Shown: positions 1 through 8,660 of the stretch, piece by piece
Position numbering within the stretch: the stretch's first letter is position 1
Layout of the letters: the number at the start of each line of letters is the position of its first letter
NCBI RefSeq assembly: GCF_014652715.1
Contig: NZ_BMZI01000003.1
Span: forward strand, 333,915-397,914
Direction of reading: 5' to 3'
Length of the DNA: 64,000 bases
From: Salinicola rhizosphaerae
GTDB taxonomy: Bacteria; Pseudomonadota; Gammaproteobacteria; Pseudomonadales; Halomonadaceae
Program-made: the position numbers and the translations under genes
The notes under the pieces: generated by a model
The model's database searches: none
Seen by the model: only the letters and a program-made list of their open reading frames with translations
What the model was told of the DNA's origin: nothing

Positions 1-1607
1 CCATGCCGATCGTCTTCATCGTCGCGGTGTTGATCGCGCTGCTAGCGTGGGACATGACCGCCAACCGGGTGCTCGCCTCGACGTTTCAGGGGCTGATCAT
101 GACCGTCGCCCTGCTCTGGATCATCTTCGGCGCGATACTGCTGCTCAATACCTTGAAGCACTCCGGCGGCATCATGGCGATCCGCAACGGCTTCTCCGGC
201 ATCAGCCCGGACCGGCGCGTGCAGGCGCTGATCGTCGCCTGGCTGTTCGGCTGTTTCATCGAGGGCGCTTCGGGCTTCGGCACGCCGGCCGCAGTGGCAG
301 CACCGCTGATGGTCGCTCTCGGCTTTCCCGCGCTGGCCGCGGTGGTCGTCGGCATGATGCTGCAATCGACGCCGGTCTCCTTCGGCGCGGTGGGCACGCC
401 GATCGTGGTTGGGGTCACCGGCGGGGTCAATCAGTCGTCGATCGCCGAGCAGCTCGCCGCAGACGGCTCGAGCTGGGAGACCTACTTTCGCCTGATCACC
501 TCCGAGGTGGTCGTGACTCACGGCATCATCGGCGTGCTCATGCCGCTGATTCTGGTGACCGTCATGGTGCGCTTCTTCGGTGCCAACCGCTCCTGGACCG
601 AAGGCCTGTCAATCACGCCTTTCGCACTCTTCGTCGGGCTCGCCTTCGTGATTCCCTCGATGCTGGTCGGCGTGCTGCTCGGCCCCGAGTTCCCTTCGCT
701 GCTGGGCGGATTGATCGGCCTGGCGATCGTCGTGCCCGCCGCGCGCAAGGGCTTTCTGCTGCCGAAGGACACTTGGGACTTTCCCGAGCGCTCGCAGTGG
801 CCGGCGGAGTGGATCGGCAAGATCGAAATCAAGGTCGATGACGTCGCCGGGCGCGCGCCGATGTCGACCCTTATGGGCTGGATGCCCTATGTCATCGTCG
901 CCGTGCTGCTGGTCATCTCACGCACCGTGCCGTCGGTCAAGGCAGGGCTCTCCTCGCTCAGCACTGGCTGGAGCGACATCCTCGGCGAGGCCGGTATCTC
1001 GGGCAGCGTCGAGTGGCTCTATCTGCCCGGCGGCATCATCCTGATCGCCGTGATCTGCACGATCTTTCTGCACCGCATGCGCGCCGCCCAGGTCAAGGCG
1101 GCCTTTGCGGAATCCTCGAAGACCATCTTCGGTGCCGGCTTCGTGCTGCTGTTCACCATCCCCATGGTGCGCATCCTGATCAACTCCGGCGTCAATGAGT
1201 CCGACCTGGTCTCGATGCCGGTTGCCATGGCACAGCTGGTCGCCGACGGCGTCGGTCAGATCTATCCGCTGTTCGCCCCCGCCGTCGGCGCGCTGGGCGC
1301 TTTCATCGCAGGTTCCAATACCGTCTCCAACCTGATGCTCGCGGCCTTCCAGTTCAACGTGGCCGAGGTACTCGGGGTCTCCACCGCAATGATGGTTGCC
1401 CTGCAGGCGGTCGGTGCCGCCGCCGGCAACATGATCGCGATCCACAACGTGGTCGCGGCCTCGGCGACGGTCGGACTGCTCGGTCGCGAAGGGACAACCC
1501 TGCGCAAGACGATTCTGCCCACGATCTACTACTGCCTGTTCGCCGGCCTCATCGGTCTGGCAGCGTTCTACCTGCTCGACTTCAGCGACCCGCTGATGAC
1601 CGGTTGA
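1..1607 (+). CDS. lldP: L-lactate/glycolate permease, 5' end cut by window
   Basis: Integral membrane symporter of the LctP family, which imports lactate or glycolate with protons. The readable part (about 534 residues) is almost wholly hydrophobic helices. It carries the family signature [17 protein letters not shown] near residues 85-101, followed by [13 protein letters not shown]. Relatives begin some 30-40 residues earlier with another membrane helix, so the first ATG at base 3 is probably internal and the true start lies upstream of the window. The gene runs into glcDEFG on the same strand, which suggests it serves as the glycolate permease (GlcA role); lldP and glcA cannot be told apart here. 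A perfect GC-rich hairpin with a T-run follows the stop codon. Confidence 0.9.
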   Translation, partial: MPIVFIVAVLIALLAWDMTANRVLASTFQGLIMTVALLWIIFGAILLLNTLKHSGGIMAIRNGFSGISPDRRVQALIVAWLFGCFIEGASGFGTPAAVAAPLMVALGFPALAAVVVGMMLQSTPVSFGAVGTPIVVGVTGGVNQSSIAEQLAADGSSWETYFRLITSEVVVTHGIIGVLMPLILVTVMVRFFGANRSWTEGLSITPFALFVGLAFVIPSMLVGVLLGPEFPSLLGGLIGLAIVVPAARKGFLLPKDTWDFPERSQWPAEWIGKIEIKVDDVAGRAPMSTLMGWMPYVIVAVLLVISRTVPSVKAGLSSLSTGWSDILGEAGISGSVEWLYLPGGIILIAVICTIFLHRMRAAQVKAAFAESSKTIFGAGFVLLFTIPMVRILINSGVNESDLVSMPVAMAQLVADGVGQIYPLFAPAVGALGAFIAGSNTVSNLMLAAFQFNVAEVLGVSTAMMVALQAVGAAAGNMIAIHNVVAASATVGLLGREGTTLRKTILPTIYYCLFAGLIGLAAFYLLDFSDPLMTG

Positions 1608-1628
1608 TCTCGCGCCAGCTCACTGCCT

Positions 1629-1658
1629 CGCCCGGCGATCGCCGGGCGTTTCTTTTTT
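1629..1658 (+). terminator. Rho-independent terminator after the permease
   Basis: A perfect 20-nt palindrome, CGCCCGGCGA paired with TCGCCGGGCG, is followed by TTTCTTTTTT. It lies just after the permease stop. It should separate permease transcription from glcD, which would then need its own promoter. Confidence 0.85.
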
Positions 1659-1736
1659 CGACACTCGCTTTCGCCCACGCAGCGTTCGCCCATTGGCGGC
1701 GCGGCACTTGCCCTCGGGCCTTGCGGCTTTTGGCTA

Positions 1737-1767
1737 ATGGTCGTGACGGGGTCACATCCACGACCAT
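1737..1767. promoter_or_regulatory. Inverted repeat upstream of glcD, candidate operator
   Basis: ATGGTCGTG at 1737-1745 is repeated in inverse as CACGACCAT at 1759-1767. A second perfect palindrome, GTGAC-GGG-GTCAC, is nested at 1743-1755. The site lies between the permease terminator and the glcD start, about 80 bases before the latter, where a repressor or activator of the glc operon would bind. The cognate protein is unknown; no GlcC-type regulator is in the window. Confidence 0.4.
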
Positions 1768-1846
1768 GGCTTCATCGAGTGTGAAAACGCATTCCATAAA
1801 TTGCCACCGATGCGGTATGGACGACTCCCGGGGCAAGGAGATGTCG

Positions 1847-3346
1847 ATGACACGGTTTTACGACGAACGCCTCGACGGCGAGATCGCGACGGTCGACCGC
1901 ACGGCCCTGAAGGCCGCGATCGTCGCCGTTGCTCCCGATCTCACGCTGCTCGACCGCGAAGAGGACCTGCGCCCGTTCGAGTGCGATGGCCTCTCTGCCT
2001 ACCGCGTGCTGCCGATGCTCGTCGCCATGCCGTCCACCCTGCGCGAGATCGAGTCGCTCATGCGCGTCTGCTTCGAGCATGACGTGCCAGTGGTGACGCG
2101 CGGCGCCGGAACCGGACTCTCCGGTGGCGCTCTGCCGTTGGAAAAGGGTGTGCTGCTGGTCATGTCACGCTTCAATCGCATTCTCGAGCTCGACGCCGAC
2201 GCGCGCATCGCGCGTGTGGAACCGGGTGTGCGTAACCTGGCGATCTCCGAAGCCGCCGCGCCTTACGGGCTCTACTACGCCCCCGATCCGTCATCGCAGA
2301 TCGCCTGCTCCATCGGCGGCAACGTTGCCGAGAACGCCGGCGGCGTCCACTGCCTCAAGTATGGTCTGACGGTGCATAACGTGCTGGCTGTGGATATCGT
2401 CACCATCGAAGGTGAGCGCCTCCACCTTGGCAGTGAAGCCCTGGATTCGCCGGGGTTTGACCTGCTGGCGCTGTTCATGGGCTCGGAAGGCATGCTTGGC
2501 GTGATCACGGAAGTGACCGTCAGGCTGCTGCCCAAGCCGGAAGTTGCCAAGGTGGTCATGGCGTCGTTCGATGATGTCGAGCGCGCGGGAAAGGCGGTGG
2601 GAGACATCATCGCCGCCGGCTGCATTCCCGGGGGCCTCGAGATGATGGATAACCTCGCCATTCGCGCAGCGGAAGATTTCGTCCACGCTGGCTACCCCGT
2701 CGACGCGGCGGCGATTCTTCTGTGCGAGCTCGACGGCATCGAGGCAGACGTTCACGCCGACTGCGAACGGGTGCGCGGCCTGCTCGAGGCCGCTGGCGCG
2801 ACCGACATCCGGCTGGCGCAAGACGACGCCGAACGCCAGCGTTTCTGGGCCGGGCGCAAGGCAGCCTTCCCCGCTGTCGGTCGCGTGTCGCCGGACTATT
2901 ACTGCATGGACGGCACGATTCCACGGCGCGAGTTGCCCGGTGTCCTCAAGGGCATCGAGACGCTCTCCGCGGAGTACGGTCTACGCGTCGCCAACGTCTT
3001 TCACGCCGGTGACGGCAACCTGCACCCGCTGATCCTGTTCGATGCCAACGCGCCGGGCGAGCTCGAGCGAACCGAAGCGATGGGCGGGCGCATTCTCGAA
3101 CTCTGCGTCGAGGTCGGCGGCAGTATCACTGGCGAACACGGCGTCGGGCGAGAGAAGCTCAATCAGATGTGCAGCCAGTTCAACGCAGACGAGATCACGC
3201 TCTTTCACGCCGTGAAATCGGCCTTCGACGAGCGCCGCCTGCTCAATCCCGGCAAGAACATCCCGACACTCGCGCGCTGTGCCGAATTCGGCGCCATGCA
3301 CGTTCACCACGGCGAGCTACCCCACCCCGAACTGCCGCGTTTCTAG
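1847..3346 (+). CDS. glcD: Glycolate oxidase FAD-linked subunit GlcD
   Basis: Catalytic subunit of glycolate oxidase, oxidising glycolate to glyoxylate together with GlcE and GlcF at the inner face of the membrane. The frame is open from 1604, but AAGGAG at 1835-1840 sits directly against ATG 1841 and six bases before ATG 1847, so 1847 is chosen. This gives 499 residues, the length of E. coli GlcD. The PCMH-type FAD domain shows RGAGTGLSGG near residue 85 and GGNVAENAGG near 152. The C-terminal half carries HAGDGNLHP near 386 and GEHGVGREKL near 429, typical of the GlcD/D-lactate dehydrogenase family. First gene of glcDEFG. Confidence 0.95.
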   Translation: MTRFYDERLDGEIATVDRTALKAAIVAVAPDLTLLDREEDLRPFECDGLSAYRVLPMLVAMPSTLREIESLMRVCFEHDVPVVTRGAGTGLSGGALPLEKGVLLVMSRFNRILELDADARIARVEPGVRNLAISEAAAPYGLYYAPDPSSQIACSIGGNVAENAGGVHCLKYGLTVHNVLAVDIVTIEGERLHLGSEALDSPGFDLLALFMGSEGMLGVITEVTVRLLPKPEVAKVVMASFDDVERAGKAVGDIIAAGCIPGGLEMMDNLAIRAAEDFVHAGYPVDAAAILLCELDGIEADVHADCERVRGLLEAAGATDIRLAQDDAERQRFWAGRKAAFPAVGRVSPDYYCMDGTIPRRELPGVLKGIETLSAEYGLRVANVFHAGDGNLHPLILFDANAPGELERTEAMGGRILELCVEVGGSITGEHGVGREKLNQMCSQFNADEITLFHAVKSAFDERRLLNPGKNIPTLARCAEFGAMHVHHGELPHPELPRF

Positions 3347-3388
3347 CCGTCCGTTTCCCGTTCTGTCTTTCAGCCAAGGAGCCGCGCC

Positions 3389-4546
3389 ATGCCACATCTG
3401 CAGGATCGACGGCCGGAGTTCGCACGGCCGAACGAGCCAGGCCCGACGCCGAACGCCATCGAGCAGGACGCCGATGACAGCGAGGCTCTGTGCGAGCAGG
3501 TGCGCCGGGCTCGCGTCGAGCAGACGTCGCTACGCATCGCCGGCGGTAACACCAAGGCGTTTTACGGCAGAAGCATCTGCGCCGGTGCCGAGCTCTCGAC
3601 GCGCCGTCACCGCGGCGTTGTCCACTACGACCCCGTCGAGCTGGTAGCCACCGCGCGTGCGGGTACGGCGCTTGGCGATCTCGAGCGTCTGCTCGCCGAC
3701 AACGGCCAGCGTCTGGCATTCGAACCGCCCCACTTCGGCGAGTCCGCCACCGTCGGCGGCATGGTCGCCACCGGACTCTCCGGCCCGCGCCGCCCTTGGG
3801 TCGGAGCCGTGCGCGATTTCGTGCTCGGCGTTCGACTCATCACCCAGGAGGGGAAGCATCTGCGCTTCGGTGGCGAGGTCATGAAGAACGTCGCCGGCTA
3901 CGATCTCTCGCGACTCATGGTCGGTGCCCAGGGAACGCTCGGCGTGCTGACCGAAATCTCGTTCAAGGTGCTGCCGAAGCCGGCCGCCTCGGCCTGTCTG
4001 CGGCTCGAACTCTTCGCCGAGGTGGCGCGCCAGCGTTTGTGCGAATGGGGCCGCCTGCCGCTGCCGATCACCGGCGCCGCTTTCGAGCCAGCGTCGCATG
4101 GGAATCGAGGCATCCTGCACCTGCGACTGGAGGGCGGCGAAGGCTCCGTCAATGCGACACGCCAGCGAATCGGCGGCGAGGAGGAGAGCCATCGCTATTG
4201 GGAGGATCTGCGCGAGCATCGCCTGCCGCTCTTCCTCGAGCCGGACCCGCGCCCGTTGTGGCGGCTGTCACTGCCGTCCCGCGCCAGCCGCCCCGCAATC
4301 GAAGGCGACTGGCTGATCGACTGGGGCGGTACTCAGGTGTGGTTGCGCAGCGGCGAACGTGATATCGCCATCTTCGAAGCCGCCCAGGCAGCTGGCGGCC
4401 ACGCCACCCGGTTCACGCCCTGCGGCAGCGAGAGTTCGCCCTTCACGCCCCTGCCGCCGGTGATGTCACGCTACCACCGCCAGCTCAAGTCACGCCTCGA
4501 CCCCGAGGGCCTCTTCAATCCCGGCCGGCTCTACGCCGACTGGTAG
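3389..4546 (+). CDS. glcE: Glycolate oxidase FAD-binding subunit GlcE
   Basis: Second FAD-domain subunit of glycolate oxidase, a shorter relative of GlcD without its full C-terminal catalytic part. It has 385 residues; E. coli GlcE has 350, and the excess is a charged, poorly conserved N-terminal stretch of about 30 residues. The PCMH motifs are visible (VATARAGTALGDLE, FGESATVGGMVATGLSGPRR), and FNPGRLYADW closes the protein as in the family. An AAGGAG box precedes the ATG. It sits 42 bases after glcD and 25 before glcF. Confidence 0.93.
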   Translation: MPHLQDRRPEFARPNEPGPTPNAIEQDADDSEALCEQVRRARVEQTSLRIAGGNTKAFYGRSICAGAELSTRRHRGVVHYDPVELVATARAGTALGDLERLLADNGQRLAFEPPHFGESATVGGMVATGLSGPRRPWVGAVRDFVLGVRLITQEGKHLRFGGEVMKNVAGYDLSRLMVGAQGTLGVLTEISFKVLPKPAASACLRLELFAEVARQRLCEWGRLPLPITGAAFEPASHGNRGILHLRLEGGEGSVNATRQRIGGEEESHRYWEDLREHRLPLFLEPDPRPLWRLSLPSRASRPAIEGDWLIDWGGTQVWLRSGERDIAIFEAAQAAGGHATRFTPCGSESSPFTPLPPVMSRYHRQLKSRLDPEGLFNPGRLYADW

Positions 4547-4571
4547 GCAACGACACCGGCAGGAGACCATC

Positions 4572-5846
4572 ATGCAGACTCACTTCTCCGAGCAAGCCCG
4601 CACCCAGCCGCAGATTGGCGAGGCGGACCGTATTCTGCGCAGCTGCGTCCACTGTGGCTTCTGCAACGCGACCTGCCCGACCTACCAGCTGCTCGGCGAC
4701 GAACGCGACGGCCCGCGCGGACGTATCTATCTCATCAAGGAACTGCTGGAGAGCGACGAGCAGGATGATCACGTCACCCGCGAGACCCAGCTCCATCTCG
4801 ACCGCTGTCTGAGCTGCCGCAACTGCGAGACCACCTGTCCGTCCGGGGTCGAATATCACAAACTGCTGGATATCGGTCGCGCCGAGATCGACCGTCGCGT
4901 CGGGCGTCGGCCGAGCGAGCGCGCCCTGCGCCTCGGCTTACGCGCAACGATGGTCGAGCCCAAGCGATTCCAGGCCCTACTAGCTTTGGGCCAGACGTTT
5001 CGCCCGCTCGCGCCATTCGAACTACGCGACAAGATCCCCGCACGGCAAACACCCAAGGCAGCCCACCGCCGGCTCGCCGGACGACGCCCCGATCCCGATC
5101 GGCACTCGCGCCAGATGCTGATCCTGGAAGGCTGCGTGCAGCCGGGACTCGCCCCCAATACCAACGACGCCACCGCCCGCGTGCTCGACCGGCTCGGCAT
5201 CGGCGTTCGCCCGGCGATGGAGGCCGGCTGCTGTGGCGCGATCGACTTTCACCTCAACGCCCAGGCCACCGGTCGCGAACGCATGCGCGCCAATATCGAC
5301 GCATGGTGGCCGATGATCGAAAAAGAGGGCAAAGCGGGGATTGAAGCCATCGTCCAGACCGCCAGCGGCTGCGGCGCCTTCATCAAGGAGTATGGCGAGA
5401 TGCTCGCCGACGACCCCGCCTACGCGGTCAAGGCGAAGCGCATCAGCGAACTGGCGAAAGACCTGGTGGAGATAGTGCGCGAGGAGAATATCGAGGCGCT
5501 CGGCGTTCAACAGCGCGATCCGCGACGGCTGGCGTTCCACTGCCCCTGCACCCTGCAGCACGCGCAGAAGCTCGGCGGCGCGGTGGAGGCGGTGCTCGCC
5601 CGCCTGGGTTTCGATCTCGCCCCGGTCCGCGACGGCCACCTGTGCTGCGGCTCCGCCGGCACCTACTCGATCACTCAGCCAACGCTCGCCCGGCAGCTTC
5701 GCGACAACCGGCTCGATGCGCTGGAAGCCGGCGATCCGCAAACCATCGTGACGGCCAATATCGGCTGTCAGAGCCACCTCGCCAGCGCCGGACGCACCCC
5801 GGTGCGCCACTGGATCGAGATCGTCGATGACGCACTCATGGCATAG
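4572..5846 (+). CDS. glcF: Glycolate oxidase iron-sulfur subunit GlcF
   Basis: Electron-transfer subunit of glycolate oxidase, carrying two [4Fe-4S] clusters. Cluster cysteines are at residues 25, 28, 31, 35 (CVHCGFCNATCP) and 79, 82, 85, 89 (CLSCRNCETTCP). Two CCG domains follow, marked by EAGCCGAIDFH and HLCCGSAGTYS, as in GlcF, LldE and HdrB-type proteins. The length of 424 residues is close to the E. coli 407. Third gene of the glc operon. Confidence 0.95.
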   Translation: MQTHFSEQARTQPQIGEADRILRSCVHCGFCNATCPTYQLLGDERDGPRGRIYLIKELLESDEQDDHVTRETQLHLDRCLSCRNCETTCPSGVEYHKLLDIGRAEIDRRVGRRPSERALRLGLRATMVEPKRFQALLALGQTFRPLAPFELRDKIPARQTPKAAHRRLAGRRPDPDRHSRQMLILEGCVQPGLAPNTNDATARVLDRLGIGVRPAMEAGCCGAIDFHLNAQATGRERMRANIDAWWPMIEKEGKAGIEAIVQTASGCGAFIKEYGEMLADDPAYAVKAKRISELAKDLVEIVREENIEALGVQQRDPRRLAFHCPCTLQHAQKLGGAVEAVLARLGFDLAPVRDGHLCCGSAGTYSITQPTLARQLRDNRLDALEAGDPQTIVTANIGCQSHLASAGRTPVRHWIEIVDDALMA

Positions 5847-5944
5847 AGACCGCGTTCTCGACACAAGACCGCTGGATTCAGCTTTTGCTCGTAACTCGTA
5901 ACTCGCAGCTAACGCTTCTCCACTCATTTCACAGGAGCCGAACG

Positions 5945-6346
5945 ATGTTGACCAAGGCCGTACTGGAACTCGAAGACGTCAATGCCATTCTCGATGCCGC
6001 ACAGCACGAGGCCGAGACGCAGGGTTGGGCAGTTACCATTGTCGTCGCCGACGACGGCGGTTATCCGCTGGCACTGCGACGCCTGGACGGCGCCTCACCC
6101 AACAGCGCCACCATCGCGACAGAGAAAGCTCGCAACGCCGCCATCGGCCGGCGCGAGACACAGCAGTTCGAGGAGATGATCAACAACGGTCGCACGGCAT
6201 TCGTCACCGCCCCGATGACAGCCCTGCTCGCCGGCGGCGTCCCCGTCCTTCACGATGGCAAGATCATCGGCAGCGTCGGCGTCTCCGGCGTCAAGCCGGA
6301 TCAGGACGTGCAGGTGGCGAAGGCGGGAGCTGGCGCGATTCGCTGA
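5945..6346 (+). CDS. glcG: GlcG/HbpS family protein
   Basis: Small haem-degrading/HbpS-like protein that accompanies glycolate oxidase in many genomes. Its role is unsettled; related proteins bind haem or cobalamin-like ligands. The start at 5945 follows a CAGGAG box by eight bases and gives 133 residues, matching E. coli GlcG (134). The conserved GGVPVLHDGKIIGSVGVSG is present near residues 98-116. It follows glcF by about 100 bases, so it may be cotranscribed. Confidence 0.88.
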   Translation: MLTKAVLELEDVNAILDAAQHEAETQGWAVTIVVADDGGYPLALRRLDGASPNSATIATEKARNAAIGRRETQQFEEMINNGRTAFVTAPMTALLAGGVPVLHDGKIIGSVGVSGVKPDQDVQVAKAGAGAIR

Positions 6347-6497
6347 TTGTCGGGCGACTCGCCGCGACGATACATCATCGCGGTCAGCCGTTGTGCGGAC
6401 GGAGGCGGGAGAGCCGCAAACGAGGCGACAGGCGGGATGTGACGGGCAAGAGGTAGCGGGCGAGACAAGAGGCAAGCGCCGAGGGAATCCGTTCGCC

Positions 6498-7646
6498 TCA
6501 ACGCTTCTTGCGCGAACCCGGCGACGAGCGCCCTCGCGTGGCGCCGGCCGGCTTGCTCGTCTTCGATGGCTTGCCCTTGGCGGCCGGCTTGCCCTTTCCC
6601 GCAGGCTGATTCCTGTTCGTGGTCTTGCCCGGGTTCGACGCCTTGCCTTGGTTCGACGACCTACGCTTGCCGGGCGGTCCGCCGGATGATGCCTTTCCCT
6701 TGGCTGGCGGTTTACCCGTCCCCGTTGCGCCGGTTTTCGCTGTCTTACGTCCAGTAGTCGGGCCACTTTTTCGCCCGCCGCCGCCTGCCGATTTAGGCTT
6801 CACGCCGCCGGGCTTGCCGCCAGCCGTGGACTTGCCTTCTCCGCGGTTGGCGGTTCTCGCACCGGCTTTCGGCGACACCTTGCCGCGTGATGCCGGCCGC
6901 TTGCCGGCTGCCTTCTCGGACTGCTGCGTGAGCGCGAGAATCCCGTCGATCTCCTTGGGCGTGAGATCGCGCCAATCTCCCCGCGCCAGCCCCTTGAGCG
7001 AGACGTTCATGATCCGGGTACGAACGAGCTGGGTGACCTCGAAGCCGAAGTACTCGCACATGCGACGGATCTGGCGATTGAGTCCTTGCACCAGCGTGAT
7101 GGTGAAGACGAAGGTCGAAACCTTCTCGACCTGGCAGCGCTTGGTGACCTGGCCAAGGATCGGCACGCCGCCCTGCATGCCGGTGATAAAGGCTTCGGTG
7201 ATCGGTTTGTTCACCGTCACCCGATACTCTTTCTCGTGGTGGTTGTCCGCCCGCAGGATCTTGTTGACGAGATCGCCGTTGCTGGTGAGGAAAATCAGCC
7301 CCTCGGAATCCTTGTCCAGCCGGCCGATGGGGAAGATGCGCACCCCATGGCCGACGAAGTCGACGATGTTGGCCTTCTCGCTCGACTCGGTGGTGCTGAC
7401 GATACCCACCGGCTTGTGGAGCGCGATGAGCACGAAACCGTCCTCCGCCACCGGTTCGATCTCCTGCCCGTTGACCTTGACCCGATCCCCCGGCACGACC
7501 TGATCGCCGGTCGTCGCCCGCCGCCCGTTGATCCAGACGTTGCCCTGCGCGACGAAGCGATCCGCTTCACGCCGAGAGCACATGCCGCTTTCGCTGATGT
7601 ACTTATTGATGCGAATGGATTGTCGAAAGGACATAGCGTCAAACAT
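6498..7646 (-). CDS. rluF: 23S rRNA pseudouridine synthase RluF with long basic tail
   Basis: RsuA-family pseudouridine synthase. The N-terminal S4 domain reads [20 protein letters not shown], and the catalytic core carries [21 protein letters not shown] with the active Asp in [21 protein letters not shown] and RTRIMNVSL match E. coli RluF, which modifies U2604 of 23S rRNA. The protein is 382 residues against about 290 for E. coli. The excess is a roughly 140-residue C-terminal tail made nearly only of Lys, Arg, Gly, Pro, Ser, Thr and Ala. The start is at 7646; ATG 7634 is an equally plausible alternative. Confidence 0.9.
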   Translation of the reverse strand: MFDAMSFRQSIRINKYISESGMCSRREADRFVAQGNVWINGRRATTGDQVVPGDRVKVNGQEIEPVAEDGFVLIALHKPVGIVSTTESSEKANIVDFVGHGVRIFPIGRLDKDSEGLIFLTSNGDLVNKILRADNHHEKEYRVTVNKPITEAFITGMQGGVPILGQVTKRCQVEKVSTFVFTITLVQGLNRQIRRMCEYFGFEVTQLVRTRIMNVSLKGLARGDWRDLTPKEIDGILALTQQSEKAAGKRPASRGKVSPKAGARTANRGEGKSTAGGKPGGVKPKSAGGGGRKSGPTTGRKTAKTGATGTGKPPAKGKASSGGPPGKRRSSNQGKASNPGKTTNRNQPAGKGKPAAKGKPSKTSKPAGATRGRSSPGSRKKR

Positions 7647-7699
7647 CCTGGAAAAAAATTACTGAAAGCCTGCCTTCGACGCCGCACGCCAGCGACAGA

Positions 7700-8425
7700 T
7701 CAACTCTCGGGACAGACGCCAGGCGCGCGGGTAGCGTTGAACAGCTCGCTATCCGGCGTTCCCAGCGCACTCGCCCTCTTGGGCCAGCTGGCGACCAGCG
7801 CCGCGAGCCGGGCACGCAATGCCGCAGTCAGTTCGCCATCGGGCTCGTCGACGAAACGCGGCGTCGCCCCGGAAAGGGCGAGCGCCCCCATCACGCGTCC
7901 TTCAGGTCCGTGGACAGCAACGGCCAGCACACAGAGACCGGCGCAAGCGACATCCCATTCGATGAAGACCTCGCCGGGCGCCCCCTCATCGCAAAGCGCG
8001 CGACTGACGACGTCCCGCTCCAGTGCTGACACGGCCCCCTCCTCGAGGTGATGACGCACCTCGCGCTGGCCGATCTCCACGAGGGCGCAACGGCGCTGCT
8101 TGCCGTCGCGGATATAGAAAGCGGCCGTCTCTCCGGTGGCGTCACGAAGGGTGGTCAGCGTCGGGCGTATCAAGCGTTCCAGGCTGTCGCTCTCGACAGC
8201 CAGCGGTGCCAGCCGCGCGATGGCCGGGCCGACATGATAGACACCGCGATCGTCACGCACGGCGTAACCGTAGTGCTCGAGCGATGCCATCAGCCGCAGG
8301 ATCGTGCTCTTGTAGAATCCGGTCGCTTGCGAAAGCTCGGTCAACGTCATTGCCGAGCGTTGAGGCGAAAACGCCTCGAGCAGGGTGAGCGCCCGCTCGA
8401 CTGCCTCCACGCGCCGTTGCGCCAT
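7700..8425 (-). CDS. IclR family transcriptional regulator
   Basis: DNA-binding regulator of 241 residues. A winged helix-turn-helix occupies about residues 5-65 (VERALTLLEAF, LTELSQATGFYKSTILRLMASLEHYGY). The IclR effector-binding GAF-like domain follows, recognisable from AAFYIRDGKQRRCALVEIG and GRVMGALALSG. The frame stays open to 8611, but ATG 8425 has AAGGAGGAG a few bases upstream and starts at MAQRRVEAV, as homologues do. Its target is not evident: it lies between rluF and cysI. The glc genes, whose regulator is missing, are one candidate. Confidence 0.88.
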   Translation of the reverse strand: MAQRRVEAVERALTLLEAFSPQRSAMTLTELSQATGFYKSTILRLMASLEHYGYAVRDDRGVYHVGPAIARLAPLAVESDSLERLIRPTLTTLRDATGETAAFYIRDGKQRRCALVEIGQREVRHHLEEGAVSALERDVVSRALCDEGAPGEVFIEWDVACAGLCVLAVAVHGPEGRVMGALALSGATPRFVDEPDGELTAALRARLAALVASWPKRASALGTPDSELFNATRAPGVCPES

Positions 8426-8660
8426 CTTCTCCTCCTTCGCACTTCCCGCTATCCGATCCGATTTCGCTGGCGACGTTCGGCCCTCGACCCGCCGCCATTC
8501 GAGCGGCGCCTCTCCCGCCCGGTGCTTCTTTCGACCCGTGCGCTGACATCGGGTTTCCGACGTCAGGGCGAGTTTTACACAGAAAAACCCCAGTTCACTA
8601 GAGGGAACCATGGGGTCGCCGCTTCTAGGGCGCTCGCAGCTTCTCGGGAACTCTCAAGGT

